Shown in pieces: positions 45,389-54,197 of a DNA stretch of 64,000 bases (position 1 is its first letter; each line of letters opens with the position of its first letter). The DNA comes from Stentor coeruleus (taxonomy: Eukaryota; Ciliophora; Heterotrichea; Heterotrichida; Stentoridae): NCBI GenBank assembly GCA_001970955.1, contig MPUH01000131.1:34607-98606 (forward strand), written 5' to 3'. The position numbers and the translations under genes are program-made. Below the pieces are notes generated by a model that worked only from the letters and a program-made list of their open reading frames with translations, was not told where the DNA came from and made no database searches.

Positions 45389-46519
45389 TTAATCTATTTC
45401 TTTTTCATCTATAATACCTTCATGAAGATCGTGTATACCATTAATGTCAATGATTACAAGTATATCTTTAGTAACTTTTTCTACAACATCACGCAGCCTT
45501 TTACGGTAAATTTTTCCTTTAATCCTAATTTTAAACCATATTTCGTCTAATTGTATTTCAGGGTAAATAACTTTTACTTTAATCTCAGCCATGGTATCAC
45601 TTAGATCTATACTTTCAATTGTTATATCACTAAAGTATCCACCTTCAATTTTAGCAAAAGCACTTGCAATATCCCAGCCTCGAGGAGCATAATAATTAAC
45701 CGTTTTCATAATTTCTTTTTTTTTATTTTTAAACAGTTTTTTGCAACACAAAATAAAACCCAAATTTTTTAGCTCTTTAGTTTCTACTCTCTCTATAATA
45801 TTTTCTTCAAAACTATTCCATTCAATATAAGGTTTTTTAACAACTTTTGAAGTCTCAATTTTAATCTTTTCTATTTGTGGGGCTTCAACTCCAGGACAAA
45901 GCTTCAGCTGCACATAAATTTTTTTCGTTTTCTCTTTAAGAGCCCGGTTTGTTTCACAGAAAGTTTTCTCATAATCTGAGATTAAAGGGAAAATATTCAT
46001 AATAACATTATATTTTGCTAGTATTTCACTGAAACTTTTAATCATTTTATCAAGCATAGTGTATGTTTTATTTGTTATTTTATCAATCATAGGTTTAAAT
46101 AATGAAGGAGTGCATATAGAAATTCTATTAAATATAGACCTCCATTGACTTGTAAGACTATATAAAAAATACTTTTTTTGTATTTCTTCTTTCCATGGAA
46201 AAATACTCATTGAAGTTATGAGGTTGACTGTAATAAATTCGAATAATTCTGAGTTAGATTCATTGTTTAATAAAATGCTTTTGATTGTTTCTGAAAAATT
46301 TGTAATGATGGTTTCAATACTTTTTGGTATTACTTGAAAACATTCGATAAGAGAAGAGGTTAAGATTTCAGATATTTGTTCTAAGACTTGCTCATAAAAA
46401 AGATTTATTCTGTAAGCTATAGATGAGGTTTTACTTGGTGGGTCTAATTCTTGATTGATATCTAATAATTCTTTCATTTTATTAACTACTTCATGCTGTA
46501 TTATATTTAAGTTAAGCAT
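45389..46519 (-). CDS. Unrecognised 376-aa protein
   Basis: I do not recognise the family. The N-terminal 210 residues are helical with regularly spaced hydrophobics and no signal peptide or membrane segment. The C-terminal 130 residues look like a compact alpha/beta domain (from NYYAPRGWDIASAFAKIEGG, through IKVKVIYPEIQLDEIWFKIR, to DILVIIDINGIHDL). It is Lys- and Ile-rich and soluble in appearance. The start at 46519 is the first Met in the frame; the frame upstream stays open for about 20 codons without an ATG. The start codon and next 14 codons lie in a 63-bp sequence that is duplicated just upstream, so the 5' end should be treated with care. Confidence 0.75.
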   Translation of the reverse strand: MLNLNIIQHEVVNKMKELLDINQELDPPSKTSSIAYRINLFYEQVLEQISEILTSSLIECFQVIPKSIETIITNFSETIKSILLNNESNSELFEFITVNLITSMSIFPWKEEIQKKYFLYSLTSQWRSIFNRISICTPSLFKPMIDKITNKTYTMLDKMIKSFSEILAKYNVIMNIFPLISDYEKTFCETNRALKEKTKKIYVQLKLCPGVEAPQIEKIKIETSKVVKKPYIEWNSFEENIIERVETKELKNLGFILCCKKLFKNKKKEIMKTVNYYAPRGWDIASAFAKIEGGYFSDITIESIDLSDTMAEIKVKVIYPEIQLDEIWFKIRIKGKIYRKRLRDVVEKVTKDILVIIDINGIHDLHEGIIDEKEID

Positions 46520-46643
46520 CTGTAATATTAATGTGTTTCGATTGCTTTTTATACTAATAAATTCTAATGAAAGTGATTATTTTTATTAACTACTTCATGC
46601 TGTATTATATTTAAGTTAAGCATCTGTAATATTAATGTGTTTC
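46477..46643. repeat. 63-bp perfect direct repeat at a gene start, no N between
   Basis: The sequence at 46477-46539 recurs exactly at 46581-46643, separated by 41 nt. The repeat holds the ATG and the first codons of the minus-strand gene plus its immediate upstream DNA. In the outer copy the frame reaches a TAG after about 19 codons. Confidence 0.9.
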
Positions 46644-46966
46644 TTAAAATAAAAAAAATCCTTAATTAATATAGTCAAGCTTGTAAAACAAATGAAAACA
46701 TATTTTCAGTGTAATTTATAAATTATTACCTTTTTGTTTTAACTATATAAAAACAATTAATAAAATAGCAAAATTCATATATCACACATAGACAGTTACC
46801 TTTATTTCATTATATATAAACTTTTAAACTTATTTATATGAAAAACTTAATTTCAATAAACAAATTTCTCAAAATAATCACAAAAGCAATCAACAGCGAT
46901 TCTCTTTTATTATAATTTTTATAACAATCTAAAACCTAACAATCCTTTAAAAATATCTAAATAAAT
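46520..46966. other. Divergent spacer
   Basis: 447 AT-rich nt between divergent starts. It holds the second copy of the 63-bp repeat and is otherwise featureless. Confidence 0.5.
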
Positions 46967-48353
46967 ATGAACGATGATACTCTAACAAATAAAGTCAGAC
47001 AGATCTGCAGAAAAAAGCCTAACGAAAGGTCAAACACAGACTTACAAGACCTCCAAGACCTAACCAAACATTCAAAAATCTTCCAAAGCCTAAACGAAAC
47101 TAACGGTGAAAATGCTCATTTAATTTGTTGCAGATACTTACTTTATGAATTTTGTCATGCAGGAAGCTATCTTTTCCAAGTTGGGGACTTAGGAACAAGG
47201 TTTTATATTATCATAAAAGGAAAAGTAGGTGTTGAAATCCCAGTCAAAGATGAAAATACTGGGGAAATAAAATACTTAGAAGTTGTTCAAATCAACAAAG
47301 GTGGATGTTTTGGTGAGTTAGCTTTAGAAAGTTCAAAACCTAGAGCTGCATCTATAAAATGTAAAGTTGACTCACATTTTGTCTATTTAGAAAAAGTAGA
47401 CTATAATAGGATGATATCAAAACTTGTTCAAGATAAAAGAAATTCAATGGTAAAATTTTTACAATCGCTTCCTGCATTTTCTAATATGACCAAAAGCATA
47501 TTAGGGAAATTGACTTATAATTTTAAAGAGAAAGAGTTTAGTAAAGGGCAAATTGTATACAGANTAGTGTTAATTTTCTAATATGACCAAAAGCATATTA
47601 GGGAAATTGACTTATAATTTTAAAGAGAAAGAGTTTAGTAAAGGGCAAATTGTATACAGAGAAGGTGAAATTCCTGCTGATGTATATTTGGTTATTGAAG
47701 GGGAATTTTTATTTCAAAAAAAAATTCTAGTTGAAGATGGGAGAAAAAAAAAACCTTTACATAATGAGGCATATTCAGAACATGCAGAAATATTAAAATT
47801 TAGATCAAAGGGCCTTATTAAAAAATTTATTCAGATTGGAGATATTTGTAAATTAGGTATCGGAGAACTTTTTGGTATAGAAGAATTAGATGAAGAACCA
47901 AGACGATCAACTTGTTTATGTAATTCAACCAAAGCTAAAGTTCTTTCTATATCTCGTAGTGATTTTCTTAAAAGAATTCGAGGTGAAGAAGTTTATGAAT
48001 ATCTTCAAAAGAAAAGCAATTTCAAAGCTCAAGAACTTGAAAATAGAAGATTAGTGTGGAAGTGTATAGCTGAAGATAAAGCTGCATCTCTAAGTCCAAT
48101 TCAAATAAGGAAACGTGAAAAATGCTATTTACAATCAATTGAATCAAGTCGTAAACATAGTCCATTTCTAGAAAAATCATCTACAACTCAAACGTTTAGT
48201 CGAAAAGTTGAACCATTTAATAGTAATTTTCTTAGAAAACTTGTAGAAATTGAACTGAACAAAAAAGGTACAACGCTGGTTTCTAGGTATAAAAACTGGC
48301 ATACCCCATCTGAAAAAGTTCATAGTAATAAAGATTTGAATTCTCAAAACTAA
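46967..48353 (+). CDS. Protein with two cyclic-nucleotide-binding domains (interrupted by an assembly join)
   Basis: Discounting the duplicated overlap, coding runs 46967-47563 and then 47661-48353, about 429 aa. The first CNB domain (about residues 55-160) has a canonical phosphate-binding cassette, FGELALESSKPRAAS, with the Glu and Arg that contact cAMP or cGMP. The second (from about 170, after FSKGQIVYREGEIPADVYLVIEGE) has a long insertion and a poor cassette (FGIEELDEEPRRSTC) and may not bind ligand. No kinase domain or dimerisation/docking motif is present. It could be a PKA or PKG regulatory-like subunit or a ciliary scaffold. The C-terminal 90 residues are basic and low in complexity. 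Confidence 0.88.
47476..47660. repeat. Unmerged contig overlap around an N (88 bp twice)
   Basis: The 88 nt at 47476-47563 recur at 47573-47660. Eight unmatched bases follow the N at 47564. The duplication creates a false stop in the CNB-domain gene. Confidence 0.95.
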
Positions 48354-48440
48354 ACTATTGAGATATTATTTTATAAATATAATAAGAAAGTATATGAAGA
48401 ATATGATAATGTTCTTGTATGATTTTAATCAAACAAAATA

Positions 48441-49091
48441 TTAGTTATCTTTGCAATACTCTGAGCTTGGTTCAAATAGAAATTCATATCCATTATTGTA
48501 CCTTACAACTGCAAGTTTACATAATCCTTTATCGTAGCTTAGATTTCTTTTACATTCCCAATATTTGCTTAATTTATTGACAATATAGCAATGCGATACT
48601 ATAACAATACATTTATGTTCCTTATACTCCTCTTTAACTCTTTCCCATGATCTAATAACTCTTATGTATGACTCATCAGAGTTTTCAGGATAATCAGGTC
48701 TATTTTCTCTAGGATTATAAATAATTTTCACACCAAGTTCATTTTCTATTTCTGTTATCTTTGTGTTAAGATTTAAAATCTCAAGAATATCAGAATCAAA
48801 ATAATTTTCAAGAAGGGTTTCACAGAATCCTTCATCTATGTGTATAGGGATATTTTTTATTAAAGCGAGTTTAGATGCTGTTTCTATACATCTGAGAAAA
48901 GGTGAGCTTATAAGATAGATATCATTAATATCACCTATTACTTCACATATTTTCTCTGCTGCTATTTCTGCTTGCCTCATTCCTTTTTCTGTTAGTGGTG
49001 GGTCATCTCTTACTAAATACGGTCGATCAGGGATAGCATAATCAGCTCTCTGACCATTTTTGACCACTGCAAAAATTCTGTCTCCGTCCAT
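48441..49091 (-). CDS. Histidine-phosphatase-fold protein lacking the catalytic His
   Basis: A 216-aa member of the phosphoglycerate-mutase/histidine-phosphatase superfamily, closest in pattern to UBASH3/Sts-type phosphatases. PLTEKGMRQA (32-41), SSPFLRCIETA (62-72), the acid-base ETLLENY region (91-97) and VSHCYIV (165-171) are in place. The nucleophile motif that should read RHG reads KNG (residues 11-13), so both the phosphorylated His and its Arg partner are gone. It is therefore probably a pseudoenzyme that may still bind phospho-ligands. It lies 21 nt downstream of the GDP-hexose phosphorylase gene on the same strand and is convergent with the CNB-domain gene (87 bp). Confidence 0.87.
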   Translation of the reverse strand: MDGDRIFAVVKNGQRADYAIPDRPYLVRDDPPLTEKGMRQAEIAAEKICEVIGDINDIYLISSPFLRCIETASKLALIKNIPIHIDEGFCETLLENYFDSDILEILNLNTKITEIENELGVKIIYNPRENRPDYPENSDESYIRVIRSWERVKEEYKEHKCIVIVSHCYIVNKLSKYWECKRNLSYDKGLCKLAVVRYNNGYEFLFEPSSEYCKDN

Positions 49092-49112
49092 ATTTATATT
49101 TCCTAAAGAAAT

Positions 49113-50156
49113 TTAGTTATATAGTTTCTCCAACAACTGGATTATATAACCTTTAGTCTTACCCCAAGTATTATCATCTGCAGATAATCCTTCCACATAT
49201 TTTCTACATTGTTCAACATCTCCAGCAATAAAAAAGTCTTCCTTATGTGTGCAGACTATCCCAGACAAATCTAAAAAGCTTGCTTTTCCAATACTAAACT
49301 CTTCTTGAAATACTCTTGGAAACACATAAACTTCAAGTTTATTCCCAACAACCATAATAGAATGTGGTATGTTATTTTCAATCAAATTGTTTAATACCAT
49401 ACCTGTAACATTTCCTACTGATTCAATCCCATCACTCATACTTTCTTCAGTAATCTCATTTTCTGGGCATATAAGCAAACATTTACATGGGAAATCTAAT
49501 TCATATAAGCATACTCCTATATTAAACATGTTGATTTCATCAGGGTTTTTATGTTGAAGTGAACTTTGTTTTAAGAGTTTCCTATGAGCTTTTTCAACTG
49601 GGAAGCCTCCAAAAGTTTCAGAAAACAGAATATCAAAATGCAAATGATTTATATCAGAATTTGCCCCTAAAGAATCATATCCTAATCTTAATGTAGGGTT
49701 TTGGGATAAACGGAAGATGTTCATAGCTAAAGTTAGAAGCTCAGTACTTGCAACTTGAGGTAGACATTCTTCTGGGAATAAAGTTAGAAAACATTGACCA
49801 TGAACCCAAGGTGTAGGGTTAATATAAAGTGGATGATATGAATCTGTGACTTCTTTATCACAAATTTCTTTAGCTTCTTCTGAAGGTTTTTCTTGTGAAA
49901 TAACTTCGTTATCAAAGTCAACCCAACATATAACCTGATAGTCTTCAGTGAATTTTGCTTGGCTATCATCAAAGTTACTAAAAGTAGTATTTGAAATTGG
50001 AGATGGACTATGAGGTCCTGCTTGGTTGTATAAGATATGGAATGTATTGGTTTCCTTATGACGAGTTTCTTCAATTTTTATGTTAAACATTCCTTGATGT
50101 TCATGGTATGTACTAGTCCACAACTCATGTAAGGATTGATCGAGAACTCCACTCAT
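49113..50156 (-). CDS. GDP-hexose phosphorylase (VTC2/GDPGP1-like)
   Basis: A 347-aa enzyme of the histidine-triad superfamily. Relatives split GDP-L-galactose or GDP-D-glucose with phosphate to give GDP and the hexose-1-phosphate, as a step in ascorbate synthesis in plants or as nucleotide-sugar repair in animals. INPTPWVHGQCFLTL (112-126) matches the NxxPxxxxH strand. GYDSLGANSDINHLHFD (159-175) contains the HxH of the active site (His171, His173). The motif order and the FPVEKA segment after it fit this family rather than ordinary HIT proteins. There is no targeting sequence. Substrate preference cannot be told. The pseudo-phosphatase gene follows after 21 nt. Confidence 0.88.
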   Translation of the reverse strand: MSGVLDQSLHELWTSTYHEHQGMFNIKIEETRHKETNTFHILYNQAGPHSPSPISNTTFSNFDDSQAKFTEDYQVICWVDFDNEVISQEKPSEEAKEICDKEVTDSYHPLYINPTPWVHGQCFLTLFPEECLPQVASTELLTLAMNIFRLSQNPTLRLGYDSLGANSDINHLHFDILFSETFGGFPVEKAHRKLLKQSSLQHKNPDEINMFNIGVCLYELDFPCKCLLICPENEITEESMSDGIESVGNVTGMVLNNLIENNIPHSIMVVGNKLEVYVFPRVFQEEFSIGKASFLDLSGIVCTHKEDFFIAGDVEQCRKYVEGLSADDNTWGKTKGYIIQLLEKLYN

Positions 50157-50202
50157 TTATATTCAAAGGAAAAAAATGATAGCTGAGTTGATGGGTAATT
50201 AG

Positions 50203-50541
50203 ATGATTGATAAGGATTATGTAGAACTTTTAGAAGGATTTCTGCAGTTAAATTGGTCAAGTTTTTGAGAGCTGTGGACCTACAAAAAAACTTGGGAAAT
50301 TAAAATTGGCCCTGATGGTTTGATAAGTCAAATTGCAAGGCTTTTAGTATTCACTCATGATATCAAAGTAAAAACTCACGAAGATTTTCTTTTACAATAC
50401 TTAACAGATATACAAGATTACTCAAAAACCCACATAATCTCTCCCAATCATCCCCAGCACCCAACATGTAGAAAATTCTCAAAGGTCGTCAAAAGTTTTG
50501 AAACACAAATCTCTCAACTAAAAATTAAGAAAATGTACTAA
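50203..50541 (+). CDS. Possible small gene with an in-frame TGA
   Basis: From an ATG at 50203 the frame reads 21 codons, meets TGA at 50266-50268, then continues 90 codons to TAA at 50539-50541. Both halves look coding: MIDKDYVELLEGFLQLNWSS before, and KKTWEIKIGPDGLISQIARL after. The spacer here is less AT-rich than others. No 15- or 16-nt GT-AG intron can remove the TGA and keep the frame. The choices are TGA read as an amino acid (Trp would suit the Trp-rich surroundings), a shorter gene starting downstream, a pseudogene, or no gene. I recognise no family. Confidence 0.35.
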
Positions 50542-50755
50542 GCAATATTCCCTATACCTATTAAGAACAAACCCTTTTTCATCCAGTTATATCAAAACTA
50601 ATAAACCATTCAAAAAATTAGATTAAAATTATCCATTAACTCTTCTATATCTAAACATATTATTTTAGGTAAAAATTATATCTAAAATTAACTTCCTATA
50701 ATTTTTTTCTTTCTTCTCTTCTATCGTTATTTTGAGCACTTGGATTGCTTTTATT

Positions 50756-51676
50756 CTAAATATAAATTACATAATTCAAAATCGTCCAATCGAAAATATA
50801 GTCATATTGATAATTTTCACGAAAAAAAAGATCTTTAAGCATGCGTTTAAGATATGAGTAATCAGGGCGTTCTTCGAATCGAAGGTTTTTACAATAGTTC
50901 ATATATGTGGCGATTTCTGAAGGAAAGCTTTGACATAATACTGCAGTGCTTGTGTCGATTTTACTTTGCATGATTTTGTCGTATTTTTCTTTACGATTTT
51001 GAGCTCTGAGACCTTGCCAAGGAAGCATACCTCGAAGAAAGTATAGAAGCACATATCCAAGGCCTTCAAGATCATCACGACGGGATTGCTCAATACCCAA
51101 ATGTGTGTTTATTGAAGCATAACGAGCTGTTCCCGTTAGGTTTTTCCCTTCTCTATAAGGAATATGTTGTTGGGTTCTTGGATCACGGTATTTTTTTGCT
51201 AGCCCGAAGTCAATCACGAAAATTTGATTGGCTTTTTTCCCTAAGCCAATAAGGAAATTATCAGGCTTTATATCACGATGAAGGAAGTTTTTAGCATGAA
51301 TAAACTCTACTCTGGATATCATTTGATCAGCAAGCATAAGCACGGTTTTCAAAGAAAATCTACGATTGCATTGGGTAAATAGATCTTCAAGTGAAGGACC
51401 CATCAAATCTATAACCATAACATTGAATTCTCCTTCAACACCATACCAATGGATGTTAGGAATACCAAGACCACCTGCTAAATTTTGATAAATTCTAGAT
51501 TCATATAGTAATTGTGGATGTCTTGTTCTTATTGTTTCGAATTTTATAGCAACTTCTTCACTTGTTTGGGTGTTCAATCCTAAATGGATCTGCCCGAATG
51601 ACCCACTTCCTATTTTAGCCCCTACTTGATATTTGTTGCCTATTGTTGCCCCAATAGTTACGCTGGGTGTCATCAT
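50756..51676 (-). CDS. Casein kinase 1
   Basis: A 306-aa CK1 family Ser/Thr kinase, essentially the catalytic domain alone. IGSGSFGQI (22-30), Lys45, HRDIKPDN (133-140) and DFG (156-158) are intact. CK1 hallmarks are the SIN-type sequence [21 protein letters not shown] replacing the usual APE region, and [15 protein letters not shown]. It ends soon after the kinase fold ([10 protein letters not shown]), without the long tail of animal delta and epsilon forms, so tail autoinhibition is unlikely. CK1 kinases are numerous in ciliates, and the specific role is unknown. Confidence 0.96.
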   Translation of the reverse strand: MMTPSVTIGATIGNKYQVGAKIGSGSFGQIHLGLNTQTSEEVAIKFETIRTRHPQLLYESRIYQNLAGGLGIPNIHWYGVEGEFNVMVIDLMGPSLEDLFTQCNRRFSLKTVLMLADQMISRVEFIHAKNFLHRDIKPDNFLIGLGKKANQIFVIDFGLAKKYRDPRTQQHIPYREGKNLTGTARYASINTHLGIEQSRRDDLEGLGYVLLYFLRGMLPWQGLRAQNRKEKYDKIMQSKIDTSTAVLCQSFPSEIATYMNYCKNLRFEERPDYSYLKRMLKDLFFRENYQYDYIFDWTILNYVIYI

Positions 51677-52739
51677 TTTTATTTATTTAGATTATGTTTA
51701 TTGGAAGTTTTGATATATGAAAAATGTTTTGTGTTATGAGAAAAGGGAAAATGGAGATAAGATTTTGTTGATGATAAAATTAGCAAGAAAGGTTTTGGTT
51801 TTTGTTATAATGAAAGGAATTTGAGGGGGTTTTTTATGGTTTATTTGAGAAATGATTTATGGAATTTGTGGATATGGATTTTTTTTTGATTTTTTGTGTT
51901 GATTTATGGTGATTTTATTTGGAAAAAGAATTGAGTTAGGCTTTGGAGGATTATAGATAAAGAAAAATTTAAATTTTTAGGGTTAGGAATATTATTGGTT
52001 AAGATTAAGAAATTTTAATAAGGGATCAATTGGAAAGATGGAGATGGTTTAAAATATAATTTAAGATTTGGGAAAAGTAAATTTTTAAATGCAAACTTTT
52101 GATTATTTTAAAAAATTATAGAATATGAGATAAAAATATAAATGATCTAATGAGATAATAAGTAATGACCTAAATCTGATAGCTAGAGAGGCTGTTATGA
52201 ATTAGGAATATAACTTAGTGATATAATATAATTTATACTAAACTTATTTGAATCCTGATAAATTGTGCAAATCACTTTGGAAATATGGAATACTATTAAG
52301 CACAAAATAACTCCAATCATATATAAGACTTAATAAATAATTTAGTCTGATTAAATTTACTTCACAAAATATCTTAATTATTTTTGCTAATTAATAGTCT
52401 CATAATANAGTCTGATTAAATTTACTTCACAAAATATCTTAATTATTTTTGCTAATTAATAGTCTCATAATATCAAATCCTCATTAAGAAATATCAAATT
52501 CCTAAAAAAATTATAAAGATAAAAACCCGATAAAAAAAAGCGGGAAGCAAAGATTAAAATTACCTGGCGCCTATGAATATTATAAAGCCATATGCAAAAT
52601 TCATAAAATGAATTTATACTATTTTTACTATATAATTTTTATTTCATTTAAATCATCACAAATCCTATTCTATCTCATCAAATTTCTGTCACAATAAAAA
52701 TTAATTATTCATTCTGATTATATTTCAAACCTAATAAAA
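51677..52739. other. Divergent spacer with assembly junction
   Basis: About 1.06 kb of AT-rich DNA between the CK1 and Cys-rich protein genes. The N at 52408 lies in it. No gene or RNA is seen. Confidence 0.5.
52344..52472. repeat. Unmerged contig overlap around an N (64 bp twice)
   Basis: The sequence at 52344-52407 recurs at 52409-52472 around the N at 52408. It is noncoding. Confidence 0.93.
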
Positions 52740-53792
52740 ATGTTTTATTTACTTTTTATAGCTCACATCGCCAAAGGTTTAGAAAGTTCATCATGCAAAT
52801 TGCTTGAATGTTCTAAAGGTCCTACACAAGGAAATTGCATAGAAGATCAAGGAGATAAAATCCTAATCAGCCCATGTATTGATGGCTACATATGCGAAAA
52901 ATCTCAATTTGATGAATTTGGTACATGGAAAAATACCACATGTGAACAAGACATAACAGCAACAACTCTTTGTAAGGTACCTGATGGAAGTTTATATACT
53001 GGCCGTAAATGCTGTGTAAGTCCTAACTGCAATTCAACGCAATGCACAAATGACCGCTGTGAAGGAATTAGTGAAGGCTCTGAATGTATTGATGATGAAC
53101 AATGTTATCCTGGTTATTATTGCAAAGAAAACTCTGATTCTGGTATTAAAATATGCAGTGCCGCAGAAACTGAAATGTGCAGTAGAGATAATCAGTGCCC
53201 TATAGGATATGGGTGTAATAATGGTTATTGTATGCAATTCCATACTGTTGAAGTAGCAAGATTTGTAGAAAGGGACATATTTTGTACGACAAATTTTAGT
53301 TATGGCGGCAGATGTGATTATATTAGAGCTTTTTCTAAAAATGCAGAACTTACAGGAGATTTGGGATGCGATATAGGTGTAAATTGCGAATATTTAACAG
53401 GAGTTGAGAGTTTGATTTATGAAACATTTCCATGTTTATGCGCTGGGATTTCAGGTGCGAAAGGAGGATATTGTGGACTTTATGCTGAGAAGTCTATGGA
53501 AGCTTCTAACTATTTTAAGGCTCTGGTTTATGATACTTCTTCATGTTCTGGGTATTATTCTCATACTGATGATTATGAAATTTTATATGAATGTGGGTCT
53601 ATAACTTATGAAACCTATGAGTATGCTAAAAGTATGATTTCTAGGTATAATTATTACAATCTTTATGTATCTCATGCTCTTGACCATTGTTCTAGACCGT
53701 TAGGATTGTTTGATCCATGGTATGATCAAACAACTTTTAGTTATGCAATGTACGTGACTACTTATTTCGCTATTGTATTAGGGGTTTACTAA
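52740..53792 (+). CDS. Secreted or lipid-anchored Cys-rich surface protein
   Basis: A 350-aa protein with a short signal peptide (MFYLLFIAHIAKGLES). The first 165 residues hold many Cys in patterns such as CIDDEQCYPGYYC and CSRDNQCPIGYGCNNGYC, resembling Dickkopf-like or EB-type Cys-rich modules. The remaining part has fewer Cys and many Tyr and Ser. It ends in a short hydrophobic stretch (YVTTYFAIVLGVY) preceded by a polar region, which could be a GPI-attachment signal or a weak membrane anchor. The ATG lies in an AATAAAAATG context. The function is unknown. Similar proteins are abundant in ciliate secretomes. Confidence 0.82.
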   Translation: MFYLLFIAHIAKGLESSSCKLLECSKGPTQGNCIEDQGDKILISPCIDGYICEKSQFDEFGTWKNTTCEQDITATTLCKVPDGSLYTGRKCCVSPNCNSTQCTNDRCEGISEGSECIDDEQCYPGYYCKENSDSGIKICSAAETEMCSRDNQCPIGYGCNNGYCMQFHTVEVARFVERDIFCTTNFSYGGRCDYIRAFSKNAELTGDLGCDIGVNCEYLTGVESLIYETFPCLCAGISGAKGGYCGLYAEKSMEASNYFKALVYDTSSCSGYYSHTDDYEILYECGSITYETYEYAKSMISRYNYYNLYVSHALDHCSRPLGLFDPWYDQTTFSYAMYVTTYFAIVLGVY

Positions 53793-54197
53793 TAAGTTTA
53801 TTTTTAGTTAATTTAGTTTGAAATGGGAAGAAAATGAACTTGTGGAAATATTTTTTATTAAGAGTTTTTAAGCTTTTGGTAAGTAATGTTAAATATAAAA
53901 ATTATACCTTAAGATTTATATATAATAAAGTAAATCAAATATAAATTATACCAAATCAGTCTTATTGGTTATTTATTAATTCTGTTAGTTGTATTTATGA
54001 ATATACACAGTATTAATATTTACTCTTTTCTAACTTTATTATAACAATACTCAACAAAAAACCAACAAGCAGAATAATTAGAAGTTCATTGGCTTTATCA
54101 TAAATATTTTATATGAGGATGTCATGATTATGAAATTTATGCTAGCATGCATAACGATTCCTGGTCTTAAATAAAAAATTAAATGGATAAATAATTA
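53793..54197. other. Intergenic spacer
   Basis: 405 AT-rich nt between two plus-strand genes. Nothing is recognised. Confidence 0.5.

Noticed and set aside
47583-48353. A second CNB-domain gene starting after the N
   Set aside because: The first 26 residues repeat the end of the upstream frame because of the duplicated contig overlap.
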